NCBI RefSeq assembly: GCF_004011695.2
Contig: NC_082406.1
Span: 2,783,421 to 2,847,420 of the forward strand
Origin: Ascochyta rabiei
Lineage: Eukaryota > Ascomycota > Dothideomycetes > Pleosporales > Didymellaceae
DNA: 64,000 nt
Direction of reading: 5' to 3'
This document shows positions 50,601-60,298 of the stretch, piece after piece. The stretch's first letter is position 1; each line of letters opens with the position of its first letter. The position numbers and the translations under genes were made by a program. The notes beneath the pieces were generated by a model. That model saw only the letters and a program-made list of their open reading frames with translations, searched no databases and had not been told where the DNA came from.

Positions 50601-51530
50601 TTGTAGTGCGTGAGAGAAGGGTGGGCGGTGGGCCCGTTAGGTGTCACAAAGCAGTCGGGCGGGGCGGTAGAGGGTGAAGGAGAAAGAGGGGAGGTGGGTA
50701 GGGCCGTGATAAGGTATCACGAGCAAGGGATAAGGGAGAGAAGAGGGTAGAAGAAGGGGTGGGCGGTGGGCCCGTGGGTGTTTTAAGAGAGGGTCGCTGA
50801 GAAGAAGGGAGAAGAGGGTGGGCGGTGGGCCCGTAAGGTGTCACAAAGAAGCCGAGCGCAGCGGTGAAGTAGAAGGGGGGGGCGGAAGGCCTGTGGGGAG
50901 GCACAAGAAGCGCAGTAGTTAAGAAAAGAGAAGAGGTAGGCGACGAAGCCGTGATGAGGTATCATTGAGAGGTCAACATAGCAAAGTAGTAGAGAGGTAA
51001 GCCGTGATAATGTATTACAAGGACGCCGAGCGAAGTAGTTGACAATAGCACAGAACAAGAAGAGGCTGACAGTAAGGCGTACAACCCGTAGAGGTGCCCC
51101 CGAGCCCGTAGAGAGGTCCGTAACCCGTGAAGAGGCCCCCGTAACCGGTGCGTTAGTGACGCGTAACAGGGGTGTAGCAGATACCTGTCTGAGAGTGCAG
51201 CAAGTGTCAACGGAAGCGTGGTCGAGACCGTTGGAGAAAGGCGAAAGGGTGGAGAGGGAGGGAAGGCGGGCAGTTGAGGAGCATGACCTGTAACCAGTAA
51301 GAGACGACAGCAAACAGCCCGTAAAAGGCCCCGTAACCCGCGAGAAGATTAACAGAGCGAGCAGATCAGTTGTTAAAAGCAGAAGAGCACAGCATCAAAC
51401 CGTGGAAATGATCGAGACAGCGTTTAGGGGAGAAGAACCGAAGGGGGGCCCGTAAGGCGTCACAAGAGAGTAAGCGTAACAAAGACGTCAGATAAGTGAA
51501 GTTAGGTTTGGGACCAGACACAGGTCGAGG
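50601..51530. repeat. GC-rich degenerate minisatellite with hairpin units
   Basis: Irregular repeats of GGGCCCGTNAGGTGTCACAAAG and CCGTGATAAGGTATCACGAG types. The second type is an inverted repeat (CGTGAT-AAGGT-ATCACG). Related repeats recur at 59.8-60.17 kb next to the present end, which suggests that this block once was next to a telomere as well. Confidence 0.7.
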
Positions 51531-51546
51531 TTAGGGTTAGGGTTAG
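51531..51546 (+). repeat. Interstitial telomeric repeat
   Basis: TTAGGGTTAGGGTTAG lies 16 bp before the start of unit 3 and in the same orientation as the real telomere. It probably marks a former chromosome end to which unit 3 was added. Confidence 0.8.
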
Positions 51547-51575
51547 CCGCATTTGCAGGCCTCCCAGTGATTATA

Positions 51576-51600
51576 CGAACAAAGACAGTGTATTTGTTCG
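51576..51600. repeat. Inverted repeat at the left end of unit 3
   Basis: CGAACAAA - 9 bp - TTTGTTCG, followed by TTTGTTCG at 51646-51653 and 51669-51676. It is identical in unit 1 and lies about 12 bp inside the unit boundary. Confidence 0.6.
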
Positions 51601-51879
51601 CTTTGCCTATGTAAATTTTAGCGTGAGCACAGACACTCGACTGTATTTGTTCGCTTTTTCAGCGTGAATTTGTTCGCTGTTCCTGAAGTCAAATATTGCT
51701 GCAACGATTGCGGAACGTGTACAAAGTGCGTCCCAATTGTATGTTGAATTTCTAGAAGAATCGAGCATACGGTACGTGAGTGGAATATAGTAGATGTTTC
51801 AATATTAATGTTCGCAATGTTGTAGGGCAGTATCGATAAGGTATGTAGCACAATGTTCAGAGTTAAGCGCAGGTAACAT

Positions 51880-53604
51880 CTACTCTACAGGATGGAACAA
51901 TTCAAGCAAAGTTAGCTGACGCAACCGCAGAGCTGGCGTAGGACTCTTCGGCGAAGCATGACTTTGCTCTCTGGTGCTGTCGTCAACGCTGTTGTCAGTT
52001 TCGTCGTCTTTGCTGTCTTGAATCTCTTCCACCTCGTAGATGGTTGCTGGCGCCTCCGCCTCAATGCTCAGCGTTTTCTTCTCGTTGATGGGCCCGCCAG
52101 CAATTCCCTCTAGCCCTAACCAGTTCTTAAGTGCCTTGCTAGCTGCACAAATGTCTGGACACTCCTTCTTAAGTAGCTTAATCCAGACATGCAGCTGGCC
52201 TACACGGAGGGTGCGTTCTATCTAGCGATTCGCAATCTCGTCGTGTGGTATCAGGGTCAGAATGCCCCAGCCTAGCTCCTGACTAATGGAGTACCAGCGC
52301 ATGGCTTGGCCTAACCGTCGTCTAAACACCTGCTTGTCCTTCTTAGTGGCGTTGGGACTAACTAACTCTACTAGCGCTGCAACTGCCTCTGTGTGGATCT
52401 GTCCCTTTCTGTATCGATTTTGCGTCCTGTTGTTGCTAGATACAAAGTTGTTATGCTGGATCTGCGCTATCTTGTTGGAGTATGCTTGACCTAGGAGAGC
52501 TAACGCCCATCGAGACTTGATATGGACAGCTGCTAGCTCTGCTTTGTAACGTGTGCACATGTTCCAGGCAAAGCAGAAATCCCTGTCAGCATCGTTGCGC
52601 ACACTTAGCAGCTGCAAGCGCTTAGCTCCCGCACCGGTCCTGCTCTGGCTGCCAGCGAGCTCGCCGCCACCTCTGAAGGGTGAGCCACGTTCTCGCCAAG
52701 CCTGCAGGAACTGGGCAGCGTGGTACCGAGAGGACTGGTTTCCAAGCACGCGCGCTTTCTCTAGAAGGGTGCAGGCCGTAAGGTAGGGAGTTTGGGTAGA
52801 GCTGTAGAAGTCCGTGTCATCGGAGACCGGCTGCTTGATGATCTAGGCGATAACGGACTTGTCCTTTTGCACAATAGAGGTGTAGGCAGCCTGCTCTGGA
52901 AGAGGAGCCTTGTCGCCAGGTGCTACCAGACTAAGGGCAAGCCGCTTCTTCGCACGCGAAGTGGCGAGTGTCCTGCTGCGTTTTTGCTCCGCACGGCGGT
53001 TGTTGTTGGAGATGGTAGTGATGTGCAGAGGGGAGTCTTTCAGCTGCTCATCTGGTTCGCTAGGCTGTGACAGCTGAGGGCTGGCTGGATGTGTCTCATC
53101 GGTGGTTGTTCGAGCGCGCTTTGGTGTAGGGGCCGGCGCAGATAGGTGTGGCCGCTTCTTTTGTTGCAGGGGTGGAGCGGAGGCCTGTTGTGAAGGGGAA
53201 GCAAAGGGCTTCTGCGCAGACGGCGGCTCTTCCATCCCGTCCTCCGCAAGCGACTCGGCCGCGCAGACCAGACGATCCCAGATATTGTCAGGCAGGACGT
53301 CGTCGGCGAGCGTCTCGCGCAGAAGCCAGATCGCTGACAAGACGGAGTGGGCAATGAAGACGGGCTTGCAGACGCTGGCATCGTCACGGGTGGGGATCAG
53401 CCATCCTGCGCTGTGCGGACGAGCACCTGGATCACGCTGCGAGCGTGAGATGGTCGCTCGGCAGAAGAAGAGCTTCTTGTAGTCCTCATTCGGCGGCTCG
53501 TACGCGTAGTTGCGAACGAAGTCAGCTTCGCTGGCCAGAGGAAAGCTCCGACGACCGCCATCAAACCGCTCTGCGGCGCTGTCTAATGCTGCCAACCAGT
53601 GCAT
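51880..53604 (-). pseudogene. Partner gene of the helicase, unit 3 copy (unknown function)
   Basis: From the ATG at 53604-53602 to TAG 51880-51882, 575 codons in one frame, broken by TAG at 52843-52845 and 52222-52224. Both stops replace tryptophan: the fragment at 41.2-42.3 kb has TGG at the first site, and unit 2 has TGG at the second. Visible parts are MHWLAALDSAAERFDGG (start), LLRETLADDVLPDNIWDRLV, a Pro/Ala/Gln-rich linker, a basic NNRRAEQKRSRTLA segment (possible nuclear signal), RYHAAQFLQAWRERG, RWALALLGQAYSNK, LGWGILTLIP, LGLEGIAGGPINEKK, and a Glu/Asp/Ser tail. No known domain recognised. I chose this start because a longer reading to 53712 would need GTG and unit 2 starts at the matching ATG. 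Confidence 0.75.
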
Positions 53605-53901
53605 TATCGACTTGTGTACTGCGAATGAGGTTGCAAGCGGAAGTTTGGACGAAGGTTGTGCGGAAAGGGGGTTGGGTGTTGTTGAGGTTCTGACGCGGTC
53701 ACACCGCGGCACCGAAAGTCAGGCCGCGCACGGATGTACCACGACGCCCTTACCAACCAGCGTTAGCGGAGCTGGGAGCGCAATCAAACCAAAAGCAAGA
53801 TCGATACACAGTCTGTCGATTAATATGCCAGGGGATAGCAAACACTAGGCTAACGGACGTGTTGCATAGCGCCCACTTGTGTCCCTTCTGCTCCTTACAC
53901 C
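53605..53901. promoter_or_regulatory. Intergenic region of the divergent pair, unit 3
   Basis: 297 bp between the start codons of the partner gene and the RecQ gene, so it probably served both promoters. There is no obvious TATA box. The same region in unit 1 is collinear but has lost the RecQ start codon. Confidence 0.4.
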
Positions 53902-56900
53902 ATGGAACTATTTGCGCAGCTGTTTGAACACCGGCCTGAACTTCGAGTCGTAGTTTGTAAACCATGTGCCACTGCTATTCCACCAGCGCAGATCGTTACG
54001 CACCTCAAAGAGCGCCATCCCAAGGTCACAGTCGCTACGCGCAAGAGCCTGGCGGCAGCTGTACGCGCGCTACCAAACCTTGCGTGGAGTCCAGGAGACG
54101 TGCGTGTACCAAGGCCGGCTAAGGAGCCCGTCTTTGGTCTAAAAGCAAGAAGACGGGCTGGTATGCTTGTCGGAGCGTTGTTGGTATACCTGCATCTCGC
54201 TGCAGGGCATGCAGAAACATTGCAAGGATAAGCATGGCTGGGTGAACGAACAAAAGCGAGGGGGAGATATGAGGCAAAAGAGCAAGCACTCGCGCAACCG
54301 AGTATGGCGAGACAGCCAATCCTGCAGCGCTTGTTCAGAGCTGTTGGCTGGCCGGCGTATGTTGCAGTCGAGACGAGCGTTGGAGCTGCGACTCTAGCAG
54401 ACATCTCCCAGAGAGTGAAGGCAGATCGCCAGCATCAGCGAGAAGAGTGTGAGGCAGCAGCAGCGCAGGATAAGATTAAAGAGGGCATCCGTTCGCAGGC
54501 TGATCCGTGGCTAGAGCTCACAGAATGGGTCCCGCCTACAAGGTATCCAAGGGCGGCACTTCTGCGCGCTAAACAGCTAGCTGGTGGGGAGGTAGACGCG
54601 CGTGGGAAGGAAGAAGTGGCGTTTGACGACACGGCTTACGCGATGTTTGCAAAGCTATGGAGCGGCTGATACGAAAAGCGTTCGATAGCAGCCGAGCTGA
54701 GGTTGTCGGCAGACTCGCACTGGAGATTATCGAGCGACGTGAGGCGGGCGCAGAATCGAACGAGCGGCCCTTCTACGCTAGGCATCGAGTCGGTACGATC
54801 AAGAAGTACAGCCAGAAGCTGGTGAGCATCCTCTGCTACCTGTGGCGCACATATGACCAGGTCGAGCGGCCGCCATACAAACTTACCAGCACGCAAGACG
54901 CCCTCTTGGTGTCACTCCAGCAAATAGCCCGCTCAGACGACGCTGCGAAGAAAGAGAAACTGGAAGAGCGATGCCTGCGCTTTTGGATCGCCTTGCTCAA
55001 CCACAGCCTGACTGGCGACGAGCACGAGAGCGCACTGCTGAGCGGAGTGGCTGTCCTCGGCCTCAAGCCTGATCACCATGGCGGTGGGTGGGTTCCGGCG
55101 CACGAGTTCTCGCCAACGCTGTCTGCTTTGATCACTACCTCGAAGCTTGTAGTGCATCATGCCCGCTGCCAGCGAGATAAAGCGCTTCAGAAAGACCCTT
55201 GTACAGCACCTACTGCGTATAAGCTAGTTAAAGACATGTCTGAACGGTTTATGACGCTGTCCGACTTCAAAGGCACACCCAGTCCTATGAATCGAATGCT
55301 CCGCTTGCGTACGCTAGCTAGAACACAGGCAAAGCAACGTAATACTCCCGGTATCGTGTCGTGGGATGGAGATCGGCTTCTCATTGACAAGCAGAGCTTT
55401 TCGCTAGCCGATCTCCGGTCGATGGTGAAGGGACTCTGCGAGACGGTGCGGTTGCAGCTATTCAAGGACGTCCTACTCTTGGATCTAGACGAAAGGGGTT
55501 GCGTGCAACCCGGGACTACCCCGCTTCCAGAGGTGTCCGTGGACAAACTCGTCGATCAGCCAGCCGAGCTGGCTACGGGCTGGAGCTTTCTGAAGCACCC
55601 CGACAACCAGCTAGATAGATGGCAAGACTGGCTTCTAGACCGGGTGTTGGACAAGGCTCCGCTAAGGGAGAGATTCATTCGTGGGATAGATAGCACACAA
55701 CGGCCGGAACGGACGCTATGGCGCGATGACGCTGTAGCTAGGTACATGAAAGGAGTGCGTCGGTTTAAAGAAGGCCTCTTCACGCTTGTTCACATGTCTG
55801 GCGGCGGGCCTGGTCGCGGGACAGAGATTACCTCGATACAGTGCGAGAAACAGTGCAGACGGGGTGGGGTATCGGGGGGTGTTTGTAGAGGGTGGCCTGG
55901 TATCCTTCACCACTACGTACCACAAGGGGTATAGCTTCAGCAAGCGTGTCAAGACGATCCACCGCTATGTTCCCCGGGAGGTGGGTGAGCTGGTGGTGTA
56001 CTTCCTCGGCTCGGTCGACCGTTCATAGATGATCTCCAGATGCTGCACAATGGCGTTGCCGCCCTACCGCTTTTATCTGGGAGCCAGAGCCGGAGGAGCA
56101 GTGGGGCGACGAGAGCGATAGCGAAGAGAGCGACGACAGAGACAAGTACGGCGAAGCCGACCGTAAGAAGGCACGATCCGCTAACCCAGACGGGTACTGG
56201 GGCACCGATCGCATACGCCGTGTCCTGCGCGAGCAGACCTTTCAGTACATGAACACCGCTCTCGGCACCCGCGCCTGGCGGCATGCCTACCCAGCCATCC
56301 ACCGAGAGCTGGCAAGAGATGGACAAGCACGCGACTGGTTGGAAGTGCTCTACTGGAACAAAGCGCCGGCGAAGAGCAACGCGCAAGCGTTGCAGTCCGG
56401 CCACAGCCTTGAAACAGAGGAGGGCAACTACGGCCGCTCCATGATGGAGTCTCCCTTTCAGACCATGGCTGAGCGGGAGGAGTTCCGGCGGGTGAGCATG
56501 GACTGGCATCGCGTGCTGGAGTTTGCATCCGCCTGGGAGGACGGCCGCATGCACCCCGGTGTTCGCGCAGAGATGGTAGCGCAGCAAGAGAAGCAGGCGC
56601 TCCAGCGCTGGTCGTCGCTCGCGATGGTGGACCTCAAGGCAGAGTTCAGGCGACTCGCTGGACGGCCGGACGCCGAGTATCGTGGCAAGCAAGAAGAAAG
56701 CCTCGAGGCTGTAATGCAGCAACGGCTGCGCGTGCTAGTTGTTATGGCTACCGGCACCGGCAAGAGTATGCTGTTCATGCTGCCCGCGTCCGTCTCGCCA
56801 GGCGGCGTCTCCGTGGTCGTGGCTCCGTTGAATGCCTTGCGAGACGATCTGCAAGATCGCTGCGACCAGCTCGGCATCCCCTGCGCGAAGTGGGATGGAA

Positions 56901-58501
56901 GAAGACCGCCGTACTGGGCTCGTATTGTGCTAGTGACGCCTGAGAGCGCAGTCACGAAGGCGTTCGGCAGGTTCATTAACGAAAAGCGCATGCTCCATCA
57001 GCTAGATCGTATCGTGATAGACGAGTGCCACGTGCTGCTGGAGTCGACACAGGACTGGCGGCCAGACCTCCTCAAGATGGTGGAGATGACGGAGAAGGGC
57101 ACACAGGTTGTCTACCTGACTGCAACCTTGCCGCCCACGCTGCAGCCCGCCTTCTTGCACACCGCAGGGCTCGATGCCCAGACCGTAACCATATGCCGCG
57201 ATGAACGCACCACGCGAACGAACATTGCGTACCAGGTGCTAGAGTACACACGTGGCACGCTAGAAAAAGTACTTATTGAGCTTGTGGCTGCGAAGAGGAG
57301 TAGGTACGGACCCAAGGCGCAGATCATCGTCTATTGTCCAACTGTGGACGAGACGAAACGGCTTGCGAAGCTTCTGCAGTGCTCTGCATACTACCGTCAG
57401 ATGGGCTCAGACGAGGAAAAGGCACGCATGGTGCGAAGCTTCACCCTGGGCATAGAGAAGCTTTGTACAGCCACGAACATGCTGGGTCTTAGGCTCGACG
57501 CTGCAGGCGTCCGGGTGGTGATCCACGTTGCCATGTGTCCCCTGCTGCTCCAATATGTGCAAGAGAGCGGCCGGGCGGGACGAACAGGGCTCGACAGCGA
57601 GTCTATTGTTATGAGAGCGTGCTATGTAACGAAAGAGGGGAGGGTAGAGAAGGCGCTCGGCTACAAGCTGGAGCGACCTGCAAAGGAGTTTATGACAGTC
57701 GAATCCTGTCAGCGAATCGCGATAGACAAGCACATGGACGGCAGACAGAACAGGCAGCAATGCGAGATAGGAGAGTCGAAGTGTGATCTATGCGAGCGAC
57801 ACCCCGGTGGTACCAAGCAACAAGCCGTCGAAGAAGAGCAGGAAGAGCCAGAGGAGACGCAGGCCGACACCGCGGCGGTGGCAGCAGAGGAGCAGCGCAG
57901 ATGTATAGAGCGAGCTATGGTCGTTAAAGAGCAGAGGGTTGAGATCCGGCAACAGCGAAGGACGGAACAAAAAGTATATGACCTGGAGCGGCTAGAGCAG
58001 CACTTCCAGCGCTGGAGCAATGCGTGCGCCATCTGCATGGCCACTCAGGCTGACCCGGCGCGCCACGACTGGAAGGACTGTTCAAAGGCCAGCGGAGCGC
58101 AGATGACATTAATGGAGTCTAAGGTGAAATCTATGCACTAAGTGAAGTGGGAGAAGTATGCGCGGTGTTTTTACTGCTGGGCGCCCTAAGCCATCTGCAA
58201 CAAGTGGGAGGAAACAAGCATACAGGGTGCGTTTAAGACACAAGGGATGCATGTGCCTTGCCAGTACGATAGAGTGCTCCAGAGAGCAGTAGCTGCGCTG
58301 CTTGCCTGCCAGCCACTGATGTGCACGCCATGGCTGGAGCAGCAGATGCAAGACGCCGCGATTGTGCACGGTAGCGATGAGCTCCGGCTTTACAAGTGGC
58401 TCGGATTAAAGATCAAGATGGGCCAGAGAGACGCGAGCCAGATGTGTCGTTTCCTATATGCTTGGGAGGAGGGGCATGTGCAGTCGTATTTAGCAGACTA
58501 G
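53902..58501 (+). pseudogene. Telomere-linked RecQ helicase with recombinase-like domain, unit 3 copy, broken by indels and two old stops
   Basis: ATG 53902 to TAG 58499-58501. In order: C2H2-like finger CKPC...HLKERH (residues 19-38); second finger CWYTC...HCKDKH; VGWPAYVAVE; a helical region (54657-55810); box I-like PGRGTEI (R at 55815-55817); YHKGY (K at 55924-55926); IHRYVPREVGELVV; WRHAY (R at 56279-56281); SGHS (H at 56402-56404) and NYG (Y at 56429-56431). RecQ motifs follow: GTGKS (K at 56762-56764), APLNALRDDL, DECH (57020-57031), LTATLPP, QESGRAGRTG (57560-57589). Then C-terminal CDLC, CAIC and CFYC zinc motifs. Compared with unit 1 it has frame-changing indels near 54139-54155 (-2), 54323 (-1), 54631 (-1), 55848 (+1), 56006 (-1) and 56059 (-1). 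TAA at 58139-58141 and about 58190 are shared with unit 1. The largest open pieces are 54657-55934 and 56249-58141. The role in telomere maintenance is inferred from fungal telomere-linked helicases. Confidence 0.85.
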
Positions 58502-58669
58502 AAAGAATGTGTTTGATATAACCGTAACCCGAAACCTTAGGTCAGGAGAAGTCAGGAGAAACGTGCTGTAGGCTGACTTGCGACTGCACGGTGATCACAA
58601 GTCAGAAAGTGCAAAACAGCCAAATAGCAACACAGACACTTCAGAGACGTAGAAAGAAACGCCCAGAGA
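58502..58669. other. Post-gene spacer, unit 3
   Basis: Collinear with 39.77-39.94 kb in unit 1. It contains GTCAGGAGAAGTCAGGAGAAACG, a short tandem repeat. No terminator recognised. Confidence 0.4.
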
Positions 58670-59330
58670 AGGGCCACCGACCAAAGTAGTCCCCACAACC
58701 CGAGTGATACCCGCCAACCCGAGTGATACCCGCCAACCCAAGTAGAGCCCCCCAACCCAAGTAGAGCCCCCAACCCATGCGGATCCCCCAACTCAAGTAG
58801 AACCCCCAACCCAAGTAGAGCCCCCAACCCATGCGGATCCCCCAACCCAAGTAGAGCCCCCGACCCAAGTAGAGCCCCCAACCCAAGTAGAGCCCCCGAC
58901 CCAAGTAGAGCCCCCAACCCATGCGGATCCCCCAATCCACGTAGTCAGCACCAACCCGCATAGTCAGCATTAACCCGCGTAGTAAGCATCAACCCGCGCA
59001 GTAAGCATCAATCCACATAGTCACATGGTCAGCATCAAGCCGCGTAGTCAGCACAAACCCGCGTGGTTCCCTGAGTAGTTCCACAAGTAGTGCGTCAACC
59101 CAAGTGGTTGCCCCACCCGAGTGGCACGTCCAACCCGAGTGGGTCCCCAATCCAAGTGGTTCCCAAGTAGTTCCCCACGTGGTTCCCCAAGTAGCGCGCC
59201 AAGTAGTGCGCCACCCTAAGTGGTCCAAAGTAGTCCCCCAAAGTGGCCCGAAAGTGGTCCCTGCAAGCCAAGGGAGTCCACATCAGTGCCCCAAGTAGTA
59301 AGAGCCGATCATTTAAGAAGAGCCCCCGAT
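58670..59330. repeat. Minisatellite block downstream of the unit 3 helicase
   Basis: AAGTAGAGCCCCCAACCC-type units (58.69-58.94 kb) alternate with ATGCGGATCCCCCAA variants. They are followed by CGTAGTCAGCATCAACCCG units and AAGTGGTTCCC units. Compared with unit 1 the number and order of variants differ, so the array is changing by slippage or unequal exchange. Confidence 0.87.
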
Positions 59331-59800
59331 CCAGGAAGAGCCCACAATCTGGAGAGAGCAGACCAAACCAAGTAAGTCCCTATCCGAAAGCAGCCGTGCG
59401 TATTGAAGAAAGTGAGAGTCAGGACAAAGTAAATTGGATAGATAGTAGAGTAGTTAAGAAAGACATGCGCAATAGGTAGAAGAGCCAGCAGGATGGTGGA
59501 TAGGAGAGGTACAAGAAGTTGTTCGTGCAAGAGGGCGTCAATCGCGTTGATCGCGCGAATTTAGATTGGGCGGGGTTGGTTGCTTTGTAAATCGGGTATA
59601 AGAATGAATAGTAGAGGGAAAGGGCATTTGAACAGGGTATCAGGTGGATTGGAAAGATGGAACGGGATGAAAATGACGTGGAGCAAGGTGTTTTGGGCGT
59701 TTACATAGTATTGTCACAAGATAGAACAGTAGTTAGGGGAAGTTTGGCAAATCCGATTGTGGTGCCGCAGCCCAGAAAGGCATTCCTGAACCTGTAGATG
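59331..59800. other. Tail of unit 3
   Basis: Partly matches the tails of units 1 and 2 (TATTGTCACAAGATAGAACAG and GGTGCCGCAGCC...GGCATTCCT are shared), with a divergent insert at about 59.40-59.68 kb. No gene supported. Confidence 0.5.
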
Positions 59801-60298
59801 CCGTAGTGCGTGAGAGAGGGGCGGGCGGAGGGCCCGTCAGGTGTCACAAAGCAGTTGGGCAGGGCGGTAGAGGGTAAAGGAGAAAGAGGGGAGGTGGGTG
59901 GGGCCGTGATAAGGCATCACGAGCAAAGGATGAAGGAGAGAAGAGAGTAGAATAAGGGTGGGCGGTGGGCCCGTGATAAGGTATCACGGGAGAGGGGGTA
60001 GAGGGTTGGGCGGGGGGGCCCGTGGATGTGCCCCCGGAGCGATGCGGTTAAGAGTGAAGGAGGGGAGGTGTTTAAGACCGTGAAGCGGGATAGAGAAGAG
60101 TAGCAGGTAAGCAGGGTGAAGAAGAGAAAGTGGGTGGGCGGTAGGCCCGTCAAGTGTTACACAAGAGTGAAGAGGCAGTTGTAGAGATAGATAAGCGGTA
60201 CAGAGAGCGGTTTTAAGGCGAATTTTTTTCAGCAACGCAATGGTAGTAGCAATTAGAGTAGCGTTGTTCATGCAGCAGTATAACAGCGCGCAAGTAGC
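59801..60298. repeat. GC-rich hairpin minisatellite, terminal copy
   Basis: GGGCGGNGGGCCCGT and CCGTGATAAGG(T/C)ATCACG repeats, related to 50601-51530. The hairpin unit occurs near 59.90 and 59.97 kb. The last cytosine on this strand in the window is at 60298. Confidence 0.7.

Larger units (their letters stand above)
51562..59770 (+). mobile_element. Telomere-linked helicase unit 3 (least mutated copy)
   Basis: The terminal unit contains the inverted repeat at 51576-51600, a minus-strand partner gene (51880-53604), the RecQ gene (53902-58501), a minisatellite block and the tail. It is collinear with unit 1. It lies between an interstitial TTAGGG run and the present telomere-side repeats, so addition to chromosome ends is plausible. 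That it is a self-mobile element is my inference. Confidence 0.7.

Noticed and set aside
50644..51313. Open frames in the GC-rich minisatellite (both strands), such as 50783-51313
   Set aside because: They are low-complexity translations of the repeat, without ATG-supported domains or matching codon patterns in the related block at 59.8-60.2 kb.
53605..53712. N-terminal extension of the unit 3 partner gene to 53712
   Set aside because: It needs GTG as start in a eukaryote. The ATG at 53604-53602 corresponds to the start in unit 2 and gives the same length as unit 1.
55952..55980. IHRYVPREVG taken as the recombinase box II
   Set aside because: It is conserved, but the spacing to H and Y is far longer than usual. 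WRHAY/YRK followed by SGH...Y fits box II and the nucleophile much better, so I assign this stretch to a structural role.
58670..59330. Possible CRISPR-like array of direct repeats
   Set aside because: Units are short, directly tandem and variable, with no unique equal-length spacers, in a fungal genome. A minisatellite explains them.
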